The notes beneath the pieces were generated by a model. That model was not told where the DNA came from, did not search any database, and saw only the letters and a list, made by a program, of their open reading frames with translations. From NCBI GenBank assembly GCA_018262395.1, contig JAGSYM010000068.1:1-6364 (forward strand): a DNA stretch of 6,364 nt, given 5' to 3'. Below are positions 5,526-6,364 of this stretch, one piece after another (position 1 is the stretch's first letter; each line of letters starts with the position of its first letter). Position numbers and translations under genes: made by a program. This DNA comes from Nitrospirota bacterium (GTDB taxonomy: Bacteria; Nitrospirota; Thermodesulfovibrionia; Thermodesulfovibrionales; SM23-35).

Positions 5526-6364
5526 AAGACGTCACTCAGTTCATGAAAAAAATGCTTGAGGTCTGCTGTCTTCTGATCATCGATCTTGGTGCATTTTACC
5601 TCTCCCTCCTGATAGCATGGATATTCCGTTCAGCAGTGTTCCCTGCAGTCCTTCCGGGGCTTCCTGTCTTCGTATTCTCATACGTCCATTTCCTGTCTCT
5701 GTGGTGGATACCTGTAGTCTTTATTTTTTTCATCTTCTATGAGGCCCTCTATGACAGTAACCTTCCCTTTTGGGACGAGGCAAGGACCCTTGTCAAATCC
5801 GTATCGTTAGCAAGCATCACCTTACTCGCCATCGTGACATTGGGAAAGATGGGCGATATTGTGTCCCGCATAGTTCTCCTTGGTCTCTGGATGGCGTCTG
5901 TCTTTTTATTCCCGGTGTTTCGCCTCTGGGGTAAAAAATACCTCTATACTGCAGGGATTCGGAAAGAAAAAATACTGATCATCGGCGCAGGAAACGCTGG
6001 AAGACTCGCCATGGAGGGATTACAGAGAGAAAAACACATGGGTTATGAAATCGTTGGTCTCCTTGACGACGACAGCCGGAAGATTGGCACCATCGTTCAT
6101 GGGAGAAAAGTTCTGGGAAGCGTGGCTGAATATCCCCGTTTTATCAGAGAGTTGGAAATTAAAACAGTCATTGTTGCTATACCATCCCTGCCGCCGGATA
6201 AGCTCTCTGCACTGACAGCAGGTGTCCAGAATTATGCAGTCAATACCATGATCATTCCCGACCTTAAAGGCATTGCGCTCATAAACACAGACCTCTTTCA
6301 TCTCTTCCTCGAAGAATTATTTTTAATTAACATACGGAATAATCTGAAATCATCAGCAAACAGG
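5522..6364 (+). CDS. WbaP-type undecaprenyl-phosphate sugar-phosphate transferase, N-terminal part only
   Basis: Enzymes of this family load a sugar-1-phosphate onto undecaprenyl phosphate, the first committed step of many surface polysaccharides. The frame is open through the right edge with 281 residues visible, roughly 60% of the usual 450-480. There are about four hydrophobic membrane segments (near 13-35, 48-73, 92-108 and 114-132). After the second comes FYEALYDSNLPFWDEAR (72-88), the conserved loop of WbaP-like proteins. A Rossmann-like CoA_binding_3-type domain follows, with ILIIGAGNAGR (151-161) and a YEIVGLLDDD stretch. The visible end, LFLINIRNNLKSSANR, matches the linker that precedes the catalytic bacterial sugar transferase domain, which is outside the window. 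Start is GTG at 5522, overlapping the upstream TGA; an in-frame ATG at 5543 is an alternative. Sugar specificity cannot be told. WbaP is the closest family name. Confidence 0.88.
   Translation, partial: MKDVTQFMKKMLEVCCLLIIDLGAFYLSLLIAWIFRSAVFPAVLPGLPVFVFSYVHFLSLWWIPVVFIFFIFYEALYDSNLPFWDEARTLVKSVSLASITLLAIVTLGKMGDIVSRIVLLGLWMASVFLFPVFRLWGKKYLYTAGIRKEKILIIGAGNAGRLAMEGLQREKHMGYEIVGLLDDDSRKIGTIVHGRKVLGSVAEYPRFIRELEIKTVIVAIPSLPPDKLSALTAGVQNYAVNTMIIPDLKGIALINTDLFHLFLEELFLINIRNNLKSSANR

Noticed and set aside
6020..6301. 93-codon minus-strand frame
   Set aside because: Antisense to the Rossmann-like part of the WbaP-type gene, which has clear motifs on the plus strand.

Overview
The window comes from a bacterial chromosome of roughly 45-50% G+C (estimated by eye). 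It holds a minus-strand housekeeping block from 4380 down to base 1 and a plus-strand polysaccharide block from 4674 to the right edge. The order rplM-rpsI-argC-argJ, together with the style of the ArgJ and S9 sequences, suggests a Nitrospirota-like or deltaproteobacterial (Geobacter-type) lineage. That is inference from synteny and memory of the families; no search was run.

Read in the direction of transcription, the minus-strand block is rnhA (RNase HI), yqgE (UPF0301/AlgH), rplM (L13), rpsI (S9), argC and argJ (cut by the left edge). rnhA and yqgE overlap by 4 nt. A good sigma70-type promoter lies between yqgE and rplM, so the ribosomal-protein pair seems to start its own transcript. argC and argJ catalyse the NADPH-dependent reduction step and the acetyl-transfer step of the acetylated (cyclic) arginine route, and are 7 nt apart.

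The most unusual object is a repeat element of about 207 bp (2216-2422) filling nearly the whole rpsI-argC gap. It has arms of tandem 7-bp units (GYAGACA on one side, TGTCTRC on the other) in inverted orientation. Inside these is a second pair of 13-bp near-perfect inverted repeats and a 7-bp hairpin. It begins 1 nt after the rpsI stop codon and ends, followed by a run of eight T (minus strand), 13 nt before the argC ATG, which has no Shine-Dalgarno sequence. It could be a MITE-like insertion and could act as a terminator or attenuator between ribosomal and arginine genes.

The 293-bp divergent gap (4381-4673) contains a second repeat-like region: a perfect C/G-rich hairpin and, about 60 bp further on, three small hairpins in a row inside a possible closing stem. 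To the right begins a surface-polysaccharide locus: a GT2 glycosyltransferase of the rhamnosyltransferase-like type, overlapping by 4 nt the start of a WbaP-type polyprenyl-phosphate sugar-phosphate transferase. Only the membrane and nucleotide-binding-like half of the latter is in the window. I see no tRNA, rRNA, CRISPR array or transposase gene. Apart from the two repeat regions, the gene content is ordinary.
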